In this document: piece after piece, positions 28,783 to 38,314 of the stretch
Position numbering within the stretch: the stretch's first letter is position 1
How the letters are laid out: each line of letters opens with the position of its first letter
Source of the DNA: Lysobacteraceae bacterium
GTDB lineage: Bacteria; Pseudomonadota; Gammaproteobacteria; Nevskiales; Nevskiaceae
Assembly (NCBI GenBank): GCA_013823855.1
Contig: PNMW01000058.1
Span: forward strand, 62,001-126,000
Reading direction: 5' to 3'
DNA length: 64,000 nucleotides
The notes under the pieces: generated by a model
Database searches by the model: none
The model's input: only the letters and a program-made list of their open reading frames with translations
Told to the model about the DNA's origin: nothing
Position numbers and translations under genes: made by a program

Positions 28783-30087
28783 TCAGAGGCCGAGCAGGCC
28801 GCCGACCAGCGTGAAGTTCTTGCGGCAGGCATCGACCAGGGCCGCGCCACCGGAGGCGGCGAAAGCGGTGAAGGTCGCCCGGTCGCAGTAGGTGATGTCC
28901 GGCGCAAAGCGGCCGAGCGTGTTGCTCAGCGGCTGGGTCGGCCGTGCCACCGCCTTCGCGAAATCGCCTTCGAATCCGGGCTTCGCGAGGATCTGGCGCA
29001 GCACCGTCAGGCCGTTCAGCTGATCGCCGAACGGCAGCCAGTTGTAGCCGAACTCCGGACGCGCGAGGTTCGGGCGGTTGGCCGGCGTCGAGATCACGGC
29101 GGTGAAGCTGCCATCGGCCTGCACGCGCAGATCGCGATCGGTCAGGCAGCCGACATTGCGCGACGTGTTGAGATCGTTCTGGCACAGCGAGTAGTAGCGG
29201 ACATCCGGATCGGCCACCAGCAGCGGCGGCTGTACCGGCGCGACCGGGAGGCGGGCGCGGACGACGATCAGCGGCGCGTACAGCCGGCCGGTCTGGGCAC
29301 GCAGGTAGTTGCTGTCGCCATTCGGATAGAACACGCCGGCGCCGCGGCCACTCACCGGCCGGAACGCGATCCGCGCCTGGTTCTGACCGACACCGGGGAC
29401 CGGGAAGGTCCGCAGCAGATCGTTGCCCAGCCGCGCGGCGGCACAGCCCTGCGTGTCGGGGGTGTTGCCGAGGTCGATCCGGCCTTCCGGTCCTTCATAG
29501 ATCAGATCGGGCAACTCGGTGCTGCCGAAGCCGCGGGAACCGGTATTCGGCAGGTAGGTGCGGTACAGCAGCGTCTTGTTGAACACGCCGAGCGGCGCGC
29601 CAACGCCGGCATAAAGCGTGTTCGGCAGGCGATTCGCCGGATTGGCGGGCGGATCTCGATAGATGACCTGCAGTTGGTAAGTCGCCGTGTAGCCGTTGTC
29701 GAGCGGCAGCACCGCCGGATTGGCGGACGGCGCGCCGCCGCCGGTCGGCGTGATGATGGCGTCGGGGACCGAGTCGACGAAATTGCCGGGCCGGAAGCCG
29801 TCGTAGATCTGGAACGAGAAGTAGCGCACCCGCGGGAACGTGCCGCGGATCAGGATCCGCGAACGATTGCCGGGATTCACCGGCAACGTGGTCACCGTGT
29901 AGGTGGCCGTCGAGTCGAGGAATCCGGTGTTGTTGCTGCTGGTGTCGGTGGTGTTGGTCCAGTCGCAGCCGTAGCGCACGGTCTGCAGTGGATTGCCGCC
30001 CGGTCCCAGCTGGGCTTCGGCGATCAGCGAGGTTGCCGATAGCAGCGCGAACAGTCCCGCTGCCCGCAATGGCATGCCAAGATTCAT
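28783..30087 (-). CDS. secreted protein of unknown function
   Basis: A 434-residue exported protein. The start at 30087 has a strong GGGGGAGAG box; residues 1-25 form a signal peptide ending near AEAQ. The mature chain has the segments RVRYFSFQIYDGF, YQLQVIYRDP and LLYRTYLPN, a layout I associate loosely with DUF1254/DUF1214-like proteins, without confidence. Five or more cysteines lie in the C-terminal half. It diverges from the thioesterase gene at 30249. Confidence 0.82.
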   Translation of the reverse strand: MNLGMPLRAAGLFALLSATSLIAEAQLGPGGNPLQTVRYGCDWTNTTDTSSNNTGFLDSTATYTVTTLPVNPGNRSRILIRGTFPRVRYFSFQIYDGFRPGNFVDSVPDAIITPTGGGAPSANPAVLPLDNGYTATYQLQVIYRDPPANPANRLPNTLYAGVGAPLGVFNKTLLYRTYLPNTGSRGFGSTELPDLIYEGPEGRIDLGNTPDTQGCAAARLGNDLLRTFPVPGVGQNQARIAFRPVSGRGAGVFYPNGDSNYLRAQTGRLYAPLIVVRARLPVAPVQPPLLVADPDVRYYSLCQNDLNTSRNVGCLTDRDLRVQADGSFTAVISTPANRPNLARPEFGYNWLPFGDQLNGLTVLRQILAKPGFEGDFAKAVARPTQPLSNTLGRFAPDITYCDRATFTAFAASGGAALVDACRKNFTLVGGLLGL

Positions 30088-30248
30088 GTGCTCTCCCCCT
30101 CGAATATGCTCCGCGCCGTCCGGCTTGGAGCTTGTTGCAGTGATCTGCGTGCTGGACCGTCGCACTCAAGGTCCTGCGCTAAGGTTAGACAATTTCGGTA
30201 TCGCGCGTGATCGATGCAAAACTCGCCCACCTACCTTGACCACGCCTG

Positions 30249-30689
30249 ATGCCGCCGGCCTTCCGCTACCGACTTCGCGTCCGCTATGCCGAGTGCGATG
30301 CCCAGAAAGTCGTTTTCAATGCCCGCTATGGTGATTACATCGACCTGGCGGCCACCGAGTTCATGCGCGCGCTCGGTTACGGCGAAGCGCTGCTCGACGG
30401 CCGGCTCGACTACCAGCTGGTGCGACAGACCATCGAATGGCGAGCGCCCGCGCACTTCGACGACGTGCTGAGCATCAGCGTCAGCAGCCCGCGGCAGGGC
30501 AATACCTCGTTCAGCCTCGCCTTCGAGTTCCGTCGCGCCGGTGACGATGTCGTGCTGGCCAGCGCCGAGACCGTCTATGTGCTGGTCTCGCCGGCGCTGG
30601 TCAAGACCGCGATTCCCGATGCGCTCCGGGCCAGCTTGATCGCCGGCGCCGGTGATGTCGTCACCTGTCATGCCGGATGGCAGCCGTGA
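30249..30689 (+). CDS. acyl-CoA thioesterase, YbgC-like hotdog fold
   Basis: A 146-residue thioesterase. The active-site block RYAECDAQKVVFNARYGDYI matches the hotdog family, with Asp in the usual position. FRRAGDDVVLASAETVYVLV is the conserved C-terminal strand pair. It lies 22 nt before the diguanylate cyclase gene on the same strand. Substrate unknown. Confidence 0.9.
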   Translation: MPPAFRYRLRVRYAECDAQKVVFNARYGDYIDLAATEFMRALGYGEALLDGRLDYQLVRQTIEWRAPAHFDDVLSISVSSPRQGNTSFSLAFEFRRAGDDVVLASAETVYVLVSPALVKTAIPDALRASLIAGAGDVVTCHAGWQP

Positions 30690-30711
30690 TCCTGAGTCGA
30701 CCGGGACGACC

Positions 30712-31923
30712 ATGATTCGCAAGTCCGAGTTGGCGCAGCTGCCGGACCAGGACCAGAAGCGCCAGCTGTTGTGGCTGCGATTCGATACGCCGCTGGAACG
30801 GCAGTTCCAGGCCGGCTACGAATCGGGCGCGCGCGCTTCGCGGGCCACCATCATGGTGATCGGCATGCTGATGATGGGGGTGACGCCGCTCTACGACAGC
30901 AGCCTGCTGCGCGCGCCGCCGGCTTTCCTGCAGGCATCGCATTTCCTCCAGTTCGGAGTGCAGATCCCGGCGATCTCGGTGGCGCTGCTGTTCACCCTGC
31001 ATGCGCGGCTGCTGCGCTGGTCGGTCCCGGCGACGATCGGGGCCACCACCGTGACGGCGTTCAGCCTGACCGCCCAGCATGTCTTCGGCTACCAGAACCA
31101 GTTCACCGTGCCGCACGATTTTCCGGCGATGACCGTTGCCGCGATGCTGATCCTCGGCCGCCTGCGCTTCCGTACCGCCCTGCCCTGGGCGCTGCTGACG
31201 ATGGGCGCGGTATCGACGGCGCAGATCGGGTTCATCGGCCTGCCGGCAGTCTATGACGCGATCGCCTCGTGGATGCTGACGGTGATCGCGGCGATCGCCG
31301 CCTATCTTCTCGAATACTCGGCGCGCCAGAGCTGGTATCGCGGCCGGCTGCTGGAATTTCTCGCCTCCCGCGACGGCCTCACCGGCCTGCCGAACCGTCG
31401 CCACTTCGATCTCGAACTGCGCCGGCTGGTCCGCGAAGCCGTCCGCCAGCAGCGCAACGTGGCGGTGATGGTGCTCGATGTCGACCACTTCAAGGCCTAC
31501 AACGATCGCTACGGCCATCCCGCCGGCGATCGCTGCCTGAGCGTCGTCGGCGAATGGCTGGGCAGTTCGATGCGTCGCCCGCAGGATTTCTGCGCCCGGA
31601 TCGGCGGCGAGGAGTTCGCGGCCGTCTGGTATGACGCGAGCCCGGAAATCGCAGTCCAGCTGGCCGAGTCCCTGCGCGAAGGCATCAACGGGCTGGCGCG
31701 CGAGCGCGGCATCACCGGAGCCGAGCAGGTCAACGCCTCCGGCGGCTTCGCGCAGGTGATCGCGCCGTCGCCGGCGGTGTCGCCCGACCGCATCACCGCC
31801 GATCTGGTGCAGCGCGCCGACACTGCGCTGTATTCGGCCAAGCGGGCCGGCCGTGGCCGTCTGGTGTTTGCCGATTCCGATCACTACACCGATCTCAAGA
31901 CCGGCAAACGGATCGATGGCTGA
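30712..31923 (+). CDS. membrane-bound diguanylate cyclase
   Basis: A 403-residue protein with about five or six transmembrane helices in residues 35-215 and a C-terminal GGDEF domain (about 230-400) that makes cyclic di-GMP. The active site reads GGEEF (298-302), which is compatible with activity. An inhibitory I-site RPQD (289-292) lies exactly five residues upstream, so product feedback inhibition is expected. The start ATG at 30712 (MIRKSELAQL). The membrane part is not one I can name; it may be a MASE-type sensor. Confidence 0.94.
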   Translation: MIRKSELAQLPDQDQKRQLLWLRFDTPLERQFQAGYESGARASRATIMVIGMLMMGVTPLYDSSLLRAPPAFLQASHFLQFGVQIPAISVALLFTLHARLLRWSVPATIGATTVTAFSLTAQHVFGYQNQFTVPHDFPAMTVAAMLILGRLRFRTALPWALLTMGAVSTAQIGFIGLPAVYDAIASWMLTVIAAIAAYLLEYSARQSWYRGRLLEFLASRDGLTGLPNRRHFDLELRRLVREAVRQQRNVAVMVLDVDHFKAYNDRYGHPAGDRCLSVVGEWLGSSMRRPQDFCARIGGEEFAAVWYDASPEIAVQLAESLREGINGLARERGITGAEQVNASGGFAQVIAPSPAVSPDRITADLVQRADTALYSAKRAGRGRLVFADSDHYTDLKTGKRIDG

Positions 31924-32001
31924 GGCGCCGGTCGGCCGGTCGATGACAGGCAGCGCCCCGGATTCGCCCGTAAGCTGCATCGCCGTCAGGAGCTTGCCGA
32001 C

Positions 32002-33960
32002 GTGAGCCGCCCGATACGATCCCTGAGCCACCGCATCCGTGACCTGTCGATCGGCGCCAAGCTGGGCGTCATGGTGGCGATGTTCCTGGCCTCGGCGACG
32101 GCGGCGCTGGCGATCGTCGCCCTGTCGTTCACCGTGTCTTCCGGCGTGCGCGCCTACGTCGGCGCCGAAAGCCAGTGGTCGAAAGGCCAGAAGGACGCCG
32201 TCTACGGCATCACCCGCTACCTGCACACCGGCGATCGCCAGGCGCTGGCCGTGTTCACCTCGGCGATCGCGATGCCGCTCGGTGATCGCCGCGCGCGGCT
32301 GGAAATGCTCAAGCCGGATTACGACGAGGTGGTGGTCTACCAGGGCTTCCTCGCCGGCGGCGTGCAAGCGGCCGACATCCCGGAAATGATCTTCCTGTTC
32401 CGCAATTTCCGGAGCATCGGTTTCCTGGCCCGGGCGATCGCCATCTGGACCGACGCCGATGCCTGCGTGCAGGAACTGCTCACCGTCTCCGAGCAGGTCG
32501 CCCGTGCCGAGAGCGCCGGCACGCTCGACAACGCCCGGCGGCGGCAGTTCCTGGCCCGCATCGACGACATCAACCGCCGCGTCACGCCGCTCGAGCAGTC
32601 GTTCTCCGCCGTGCTGGCCGAGGGTTCGCGGCGGCTGCAATGGCTGCTGCTGGCCATCATCCTCGGCGCCGCCGGCGTGCTGCTGACCCTGTCGCTGACC
32701 GTCGCCTGGCTGGTGACCCGTGACCTGCGCAGCAGCATCGACAGCCTGCGCGACGGCACCAACCGGGTCGCCGGCGGCGATCTGAACACCCGCATCGAAG
32801 TGCGCTCCAACGACGAGCTCGGCGTGCTGGCCACCGATCTCAACGAGATGATTGCGCGCCGGCGCGAGGCGGAAGTGGCGCTCAAGGCGGCCAACGAGTT
32901 CCGCGAGAAGATCATGGAGAACGCCACCAACGCGATCTACACGATGGACCGCGACGGCCGCTTCATGACCGCCAACCGCCGCACCTGCGAGATCACCGGC
33001 TACACGCTCGACGAACTGCTCGGCATGCGCTGGTTCGCGCTGATCGCCGAGCGCGCCCAGCTCGACATCCTGACGCCGAAGTACCGCGACACGATGGAGG
33101 GCGGCAGCCCGATCACCGACCACGTGGTATCGATCACCCGCAAGGACGGCCGGGTGGTGGTGATCCAGTTCTCGACCGCAGCCCTGCGTCGCGACGGGCA
33201 GATCTTCGCCGTCGTCGGCGCCGCCGAGGACATCACCGCGCGCAAGCGCGACGAAGCCGAGCTGAAGGCGCGTGCCGACGAACTGATCCGCTCCAACCAG
33301 GAGCTGGAACAGTTCGCCTACGTGGCCTCGCACGACCTGCAGGAACCGCTGCGGACCGTCTCCGGCTTCGCCCAGCTGTTGCAGCGCCGCTACGAAGGCA
33401 AGCTCGGCCCGGACGCCGACGAATACATCGGCTACGTCACCGCCGGCGTGCAGCGCATGAAAAGCCTGATCGAGGATCTGCTGGCCTATTCCCGGGTGTC
33501 GCGCGGCAGCGAACCGGCGCAGCCGGTGGAGCTGAAACGGGTCGTCGATACCGCGCTGGCCAACCTGCAGGGGGCGATCACCGCCGCAGCGGCGGTGATC
33601 CGGGTCGGCGAACTGCCGACCGTGCCGGGCAACGAGCGGCAGCTGGTGCAGCTGTTCCAGAACCTGATCGGCAACGCGGTGAAATTCCGCACCGAGGAGA
33701 CGCCCAGGATCGAGATCGGCGCCCGGCCGTCAGGCAACGAGTGGATCATCAGCGTCCGCGACAACGGCATCGGCATCGAGGCCAAGCATGCCGATCAGGT
33801 GTTCGTGCTGTTCCAGCGCCTGAACGGCCGCGACAAGTACCCGGGCAACGGCATCGGCCTGACCATCTGCAAGAAGATCGTCGACCTGCATCGCGGCCGG
33901 ATCAGCGTCGAGCCCGGCCTGCCCGGCACGGTGTTCAGGATCGTGCTGCCGGCCGCCTGA
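32002..33960 (+). CDS. orphan hybrid-free sensor histidine kinase (sensor-HAMP-PAS-HisKA-HATPase)
   Basis: A 652-residue sensor kinase. Transmembrane helix 1 (about 22-45), a periplasmic helical sensor (45-210), transmembrane helix 2 (about 213-237), HAMP (238-290), PAS (300-420), HisKA with phosphoacceptor His444 in ASHDLQEPLRT, and HATPase_c with NLIGNAVKFR, RDNGIGIE and GNGIGLTIC. The periplasmic part (QWSKGQKDAVYGITRYLHTG) recalls a sensor also seen before GGDEF/EAL proteins. GTG start with AGGAG upstream. No response regulator is nearby; it lies 78 nt after the diguanylate cyclase. Confidence 0.94.
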   Translation: MSRPIRSLSHRIRDLSIGAKLGVMVAMFLASATAALAIVALSFTVSSGVRAYVGAESQWSKGQKDAVYGITRYLHTGDRQALAVFTSAIAMPLGDRRARLEMLKPDYDEVVVYQGFLAGGVQAADIPEMIFLFRNFRSIGFLARAIAIWTDADACVQELLTVSEQVARAESAGTLDNARRRQFLARIDDINRRVTPLEQSFSAVLAEGSRRLQWLLLAIILGAAGVLLTLSLTVAWLVTRDLRSSIDSLRDGTNRVAGGDLNTRIEVRSNDELGVLATDLNEMIARRREAEVALKAANEFREKIMENATNAIYTMDRDGRFMTANRRTCEITGYTLDELLGMRWFALIAERAQLDILTPKYRDTMEGGSPITDHVVSITRKDGRVVVIQFSTAALRRDGQIFAVVGAAEDITARKRDEAELKARADELIRSNQELEQFAYVASHDLQEPLRTVSGFAQLLQRRYEGKLGPDADEYIGYVTAGVQRMKSLIEDLLAYSRVSRGSEPAQPVELKRVVDTALANLQGAITAAAAVIRVGELPTVPGNERQLVQLFQNLIGNAVKFRTEETPRIEIGARPSGNEWIISVRDNGIGIEAKHADQVFVLFQRLNGRDKYPGNGIGLTICKKIVDLHRGRISVEPGLPGTVFRIVLPAA

Positions 33961-33986
33961 GCGCGGAGCCGGCGCGCCAGACGGCC

Positions 33987-34637
33987 TCAGGTCGCGCCCG
34001 GGGCGGCCGCAGGCGGCGGACTGGCCGAAGTCCCGGCGTCCTCGGCCTCCTCGTCAACGTCTTCGAAGCAGTCGCGCACCTGCTCGGCTTCCAGTACGGC
34101 GTAGGGCCGGAATGCCGGTACGGCGGCCGCCGCCGCCTGCTGGGCGGCGAGCACGGCATCCATCCGCGTGCAGAGATCGCGAAGGCTGGCCACCAGGTTC
34201 TGCGCGCCCTCGCCGGCCCGCTGGCCGACCTCGTTCATCCGCTTCTCGTCGAAGAAGCCGCGCACCACGTCCTTGAGCACGTCGACCCCGAATTCGGCAC
34301 CAGTACGGCCGATGGCGATGGCATGGGTTTTCATCGCGACCGCCGCCGCGTCGTAGGCCTTCAGTGCCGTCTGCCCGGCGGTGCCGGTGTCGATCACCGT
34401 GCCACCGATGGTCAGGCTGCCGTCGGGGCCGATGACCGCCTTGTCCCGGGTGCCGCCTGCCTCGATCACCACCCGGTCGCCATCCATGCCGATCGAGCCG
34501 TCGCCGCGATCGAAATGCACGACGCCCGAATGGCGGCCGTGCGATTCGCCCTCGCCATGATCGTGATCGTCGTCATCGCAGGCGGGCAGCAACAGCAGTG
34601 CGGACAGCGCCATGACAGCGAGCGGAAGCCTGTTCAT
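33987..34637 (-). CDS. lipoprotein with acidic/His-rich N-terminus, DUF2884 (YggN)-like
   Basis: A 216-residue lipoprotein. Lipobox LLPAC gives Cys20, followed by DDDDHDHGEGESHGRH, a possible metal-binding patch. Asp right after the cysteine would favour inner-membrane retention by the E. coli rule. The following VVIEAGGTRDKAVI, GPDGSLTIGGTVID and helical region resemble the DUF2884/YggN family; this is recall, not a search. The start at 34637 is the only one that gives a signal peptide. Divergent from the GST gene. Confidence 0.82.
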   Translation of the reverse strand: MNRLPLAVMALSALLLLPACDDDDHDHGEGESHGRHSGVVHFDRGDGSIGMDGDRVVIEAGGTRDKAVIGPDGSLTIGGTVIDTGTAGQTALKAYDAAAVAMKTHAIAIGRTGAEFGVDVLKDVVRGFFDEKRMNEVGQRAGEGAQNLVASLRDLCTRMDAVLAAQQAAAAAVPAFRPYAVLEAEQVRDCFEDVDEEAEDAGTSASPPPAAAPGAT

Positions 34638-34769
34638 CGAATGGAACTCCTGGATTGCGGTGGGCGGGCCGCCACGCCTGTCGGCGGCGCGCGGCCTTGA
34701 GATGCGGCCCGGGCTGCGTCCGGATGCAGCGGCGGCTACGCTGTCGGCCCATCTCCGAGGCCGCCCGCC

Positions 34770-35441
34770 ATGATCATCGTCCACCACCTGGAAAACTCGC
34801 GCTCGCAGCGCGTCCTCTGGCTGCTCGAGGAACTCGGCGCGCCCTACGAGGTACGCCGCTATGCACGCGATCGCAAGACCATGCTGGCGCCGCCGGAGCT
34901 GAAGGCCGTGCATCCGCTCGGCAAGTCGCCGGTGATCAGCGACGACGGCGAAGTGATCGCCGAAACCGGCGCGATCATCGAGCATCTGGTCGAACGCCAC
35001 GGCCAGGGGCGCCTGGCGCCGCCGCCCGGCAGTGCCGACCGTCGCCGCTACCGCTACTGGCTGCACTACGCGGAAGGCTCGCTGATGCCGCTGCTGGTGA
35101 TGAAGCTGATCTTCTCGAAGACCGCGACGGCGCCGACGCCCTGGTTGATCCGGCCGATCGCGAAGGCGATCGCCAACGGCGTCGGCCAGTGGTACCTCGA
35201 CCCGAATCTGAAGCTGCATCTCGGCGTCATCGAGCAGGAACTGGCCGCCACCGGCTGGTTCGCCGGCCCCGAGCTGAGCGCCGCCGACGTGATCATGAGC
35301 TTTCCGCTCGAAGCCGCCGTCGCCCGCGGTGGCGCGGCCAGCGGCCACCCGAACATCCAGGCCTTCCTCGCCCGCATCCAGTCGCGCCCGGCCTGGACCG
35401 CCGCACTGGCCCGAGGGGGCCCTTACCAGCTGATGCGCTGA
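34770..35441 (+). CDS. glutathione S-transferase
   Basis: A 223-residue GST. The N-terminal thioredoxin-fold domain contains SRSQRVLWLLEELGAPYEV and the GSH-binding PVISDDGEVIAETGAI; the C-terminal helical domain follows from about residue 90 and holds AGPELSAADVIMSFPLEAAV. Substrate unknown. It stands alone between the divergent lipoprotein and greB. Confidence 0.93.
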   Translation: MIIVHHLENSRSQRVLWLLEELGAPYEVRRYARDRKTMLAPPELKAVHPLGKSPVISDDGEVIAETGAIIEHLVERHGQGRLAPPPGSADRRRYRYWLHYAEGSLMPLLVMKLIFSKTATAPTPWLIRPIAKAIANGVGQWYLDPNLKLHLGVIEQELAATGWFAGPELSAADVIMSFPLEAAVARGGAASGHPNIQAFLARIQSRPAWTAALARGGPYQLMR

Positions 35442-35581
35442 ACGATGGCCCCGACCGATTGCAAGCGCCCCGCGATGACCTCCGCCGCGACCATTTCCGG
35501 CCCGCGCATCGGCGCCAGCGGTCAGCCGACGCGCGCAGCGCCGGACCGGGCCCCGGCGTTTCTGCGCGAGCGGCTGCAGCC

Positions 35582-36076
35582 GTGAGCCGCGCCCATGTCC
35601 GCGAAGTCGATGGTGACGAGCCGGAAGACCGGCCCGAGCTGCCGCTGAGTCCATATCCGAACTACGTCACCGCCCGCGGGCTGGCGCAGCTGCAGGCACG
35701 GCGCGAGGCCTGCGAGGCGGCGATCACCGCCTTGCCGCCGGACGCTGCCGATCGCCGCCAGCGCCGCGCTGCGCTCGACCGCGAGCTGCGCTGGCTGCAG
35801 GCGCGAATCGCCTCGGCCCAGCTGGTCGGTGGCGAACGGCATTCCGACAGGATCGCCTTCGGCGCCGAGGTCACCGTGGTCGACGAGGACGACCGCGAGT
35901 TCCGCTACCGGATCGTCGGCGAGGACGAAGCCGAACCCGACGCCGGCCGGATCAGCTGGACGTCGCCGCTGGCCCGCGCACTGATCGGCCTGAAGGTCGG
36001 CGAGGTCGCGACCTGGCCACGCCCGGCCGGCGATTGCGAGGTCGAGGTCCGCGCGATCGCCTTCCCGACCGACTGA
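35582..36076 (+). CDS. greB: transcription elongation factor GreB-like
   Basis: A 164-residue transcript cleavage factor that rescues backtracked RNA polymerase. The GTG at 35582 opens VSRAHVREVDGDEPEDRP, close to the standard GreB N-terminus, and SPYPNYVTARGLAQLQARRE follows. The coiled-coil tip region and the C-terminal FKBP-like half (GAEVTVVDEDDREFRYRIVG, SPLARALIGLKVGEVAT) are intact. The frame is open far upstream but that part is a shadow of the GST gene. Confidence 0.92.
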   Translation: MSRAHVREVDGDEPEDRPELPLSPYPNYVTARGLAQLQARREACEAAITALPPDAADRRQRRAALDRELRWLQARIASAQLVGGERHSDRIAFGAEVTVVDEDDREFRYRIVGEDEAEPDAGRISWTSPLARALIGLKVGEVATWPRPAGDCEVEVRAIAFPTD

Positions 36077-36094
36077 GCGGACCCGGAAACGAAA

Positions 36095-36117
36095 AACGCC
36101 CGCACTGGGCGGGCGTT
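36095..36117 (-). terminator. terminator between greB and grxD
   Basis: AACGCCCGC (36095-36103) pairs with GCGGGCGTT (36109-36117) around ACTGG. On the minus strand the stem is followed by TTTCGTTT, so it best serves grxD; it may also stop greB transcription from the other side. Confidence 0.85.
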
Positions 36118-36139
36118 CTCGTGAACCGACGAGGCAAGG

Positions 36140-36460
36140 TCAGGCGGTGACGGTCGCTTCCTTGAGCATCTTCTGCAACTCGCCGGACTGGTACAGATCC
36201 AGCGTGATGTCGCAGCCACCGACCAGTTCGCCCTTCACGTAGAGCTGCGGAAAGGTCGGCCAGTTGGCGTACTTCGGCAGTGCGCGGTAGACCTCTTCGT
36301 CCTCGTAGATATTGACGTAGGCGTACTCGGCACCGCAGGCATTCAGCGCCTTGACCACGCGCGACGAGAAGCCGCACTGCGGAAAATCGGGGGTCCCTTT
36401 CATGTACAGGATGATCGGGTTCTGCGTGACCTGCTGCTTGATTCTTTCGAGTGCGTCCAT
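36140..36460 (-). CDS. grxD: monothiol glutaredoxin, Grx4 family
   Basis: A 106-residue monothiol glutaredoxin with the CGFS active site (Cys29 in TPDFPQCGFSSRV). It carries and delivers [2Fe-2S] clusters. WPTFPQLYVKGELVGGCDIT is the conserved GSH-binding region. It diverges from sodB 193 nt away, a pairing that suits iron and oxidative stress functions. Confidence 0.96.
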   Translation of the reverse strand: MDALERIKQQVTQNPIILYMKGTPDFPQCGFSSRVVKALNACGAEYAYVNIYEDEEVYRALPKYANWPTFPQLYVKGELVGGCDITLDLYQSGELQKMLKEATVTA

Positions 36461-36557
36461 TGACTTGTCCCGTGATCGATACCGCGGAGGATGACGGATT
36501 TTACCATCCGGACGGATCCGCTACATTCAAGATGTCCGGCCGGCGGCATAGCGATGC

Positions 36558-36569
36558 TAAAATCGCGCC
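36558..36569 (+). promoter_or_regulatory. -10-like element upstream of sodB
   Basis: TAAAAT (36558-36563) with the following CGCGCC is identical over 12 nt to the element at 13219 upstream of purB. It lies 95 nt before the sodB start. No clear -35 is present. Confidence 0.45.
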
Positions 36570-36652
36570 ATCGGACGTGACGCCGCTTGCCGGTCGGGAT
36601 CTGACGCACGCACCGAACTCGACTTTTCGCCTATCGACTCAAGAGAGACACC

Positions 36653-37228
36653 ATGACCTTTGCCCTGCCGGAACTCCCGTATGCCCGCGAAGCGCTCGAA
36701 CCGCACATGTCGCGCGAGACCTTCGAGTACCACTACGGCAAGCATCACAAGGCCTACGTCGACATGGCCAACAAGCTGATCGTCGGCACCGAATTCGAGA
36801 ACGCCTCGATCGAAGACGTGATCAAGAAGTCGTCCGGCAAGCTGTTCAACAACGTCGCCCAGATCTGGAACCACACGTTCTTCTGGCACTGCCTGACGCC
36901 GAGCCAGACCGCCCCGGGCAAGAAGCTGACCGACGCGCTGGTCAAGACCTTCGGTGGCGTCGAGGATTTCAAGAAGCTGTTCACCGAGGCCGCGATCGGC
37001 ACCTTCGGTTCGGGCTGGGCCTGGCTGGTCAAGAAGGGTGATGGCACGCTGGCGATCGTCTCGACCACCGGCGCCGGCAACCCGATGACCAACGGCGACA
37101 CGCCGCTGCTGACCGTCGACGTCTGGGAGCACGCCTACTACATCGACTACCGCAATTCCCGTCCGAACTATCTGGAACACTTCTGGGCGCTGGTGAACTG
37201 GGAATTCGTCGAGAAGAACCTGAACTGA
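36653..37228 (+). CDS. sodB: superoxide dismutase, iron type
   Basis: A 191-residue superoxide dismutase that converts superoxide to oxygen and peroxide. Metal ligands are His27 (YHYGKHH), His74 (WNHTFFW), and the Asp and His of DVWEHAYYID. Gln70 in FNNVAQIWNH is the position that marks the iron form. A ribosome binding site (AGAGAGA) lies upstream. A terminator follows at 37301. Confidence 0.97.
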   Translation: MTFALPELPYAREALEPHMSRETFEYHYGKHHKAYVDMANKLIVGTEFENASIEDVIKKSSGKLFNNVAQIWNHTFFWHCLTPSQTAPGKKLTDALVKTFGGVEDFKKLFTEAAIGTFGSGWAWLVKKGDGTLAIVSTTGAGNPMTNGDTPLLTVDVWEHAYYIDYRNSRPNYLEHFWALVNWEFVEKNLN

Positions 37229-37300
37229 TCGATGGCCGCGCCGGTCCCGGTCGCAGGCCGGGACATGGACGGCACACAGGCTGTTCATTTATGGTTCGAG

Positions 37301-37329
37301 GGGGTCGCGCTTGCGACCCCTTTTGTTTT
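37301..37329 (+). terminator. intrinsic terminator after sodB
   Basis: GGGGTCGC (37301-37308) pairs with GCGACCCC (37313-37320) around GCTT and is followed by TTTTGTTTT (37321-37329). Confidence 0.95.
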
Positions 37330-37409
37330 GGCGCCGACAATGCGCCGCGCGCCCATCGACCGCACGCCTTCCGCCGTGACCCGGATCGTGCCTCAACCGG
37401 ACCCCGAGA

Positions 37410-38306
37410 ATGACCCGTCACCTGCTCAAGCTCAGCGATTTCACGCCTTCGGAGCTGCGCGCCATCGTGCTGCGCGCCATCGAACTCAAGAAGGCTGGCC
37501 CGAACCGAAGCGGACCGATCGCGGGCAAGACGCTGGCGATGATCTTCACCAAGAACTCGACGCGGACCCGGGTCAGCTTCGAGGCCGGCATGGCCAAGTT
37601 CGGCGGCCACGCGCTGTTCCTGCATTCCAACGCCACCCAGCTCGGCCGCGACGAGCCGATCGAGGACACCGCCAGGGTGCTGTCGCGGATGTGCGACGCG
37701 ATCATGATCCGCAACGATTCCCAGGCCGATCAGGAAGCGCTGGCGGCGGCCTCGCGGGTGCCGGTGATCAACGGCCTGTCCGATCTGCATCACCCCTGCC
37801 AGCTGCTGGCCGACATGCAGACCTGGTTCGAGCATCGCGGCGACCCGAAGGGCAAGATCGCCGCCTGGGTCGGTGATGGCAACAACGTCTGCCATTCGTG
37901 GATCGAGGCGGCGCCGCTGTTCGGCTTCAGGCTGCGGATCGCCAGCCCCAAGGGTTTCGAACCAGCGCCGGCGATCGTCGAGGCGGCCGGAGACGCGGTC
38001 GAGCTGCTGCGCAGTGCCACCTTTGCGGCCAACGGCGCCGACCTGCTGGTCACCGACACCTGGACCAGCATGGGCCAGGAGGCGGAATACAACCGTCGGG
38101 TCATCGCCTTTGCCGACTACCAGATCGACGGCGCGCTGATGGCACGCGCCAAGCCGGATGCGATCTTCATGCACTGCCTGCCCGCCCATCGCGGCCAGGA
38201 AGTGGCGGCCGAGGTCATCGACGGCGCCCAGTCCGTGGTCTGGGACGAGGCCGAGAACCGCATGTGGGCGCAGATGGCGCTGCTGGAATTCCTGCTGACC
38301 GCCTGA
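37410..38306 (+). CDS. argF: ornithine carbamoyltransferase
   Basis: A 298-residue enzyme of arginine synthesis joining ornithine and carbamoyl phosphate. Carbamoyl-phosphate site [25 protein letters not shown] and the ornithine-site [11 protein letters not shown] are intact. Length and start are typical. nadC begins 8 nt downstream, so the two are co-transcribed. Confidence 0.97.
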   Translation: MTRHLLKLSDFTPSELRAIVLRAIELKKAGPNRSGPIAGKTLAMIFTKNSTRTRVSFEAGMAKFGGHALFLHSNATQLGRDEPIEDTARVLSRMCDAIMIRNDSQADQEALAAASRVPVINGLSDLHHPCQLLADMQTWFEHRGDPKGKIAAWVGDGNNVCHSWIEAAPLFGFRLRIASPKGFEPAPAIVEAAGDAVELLRSATFAANGADLLVTDTWTSMGQEAEYNRRVIAFADYQIDGALMARAKPDAIFMHCLPAHRGQEVAAEVIDGAQSVVWDEAENRMWAQMALLEFLLTA

Positions 38307-38314
38307 TCGAACCG

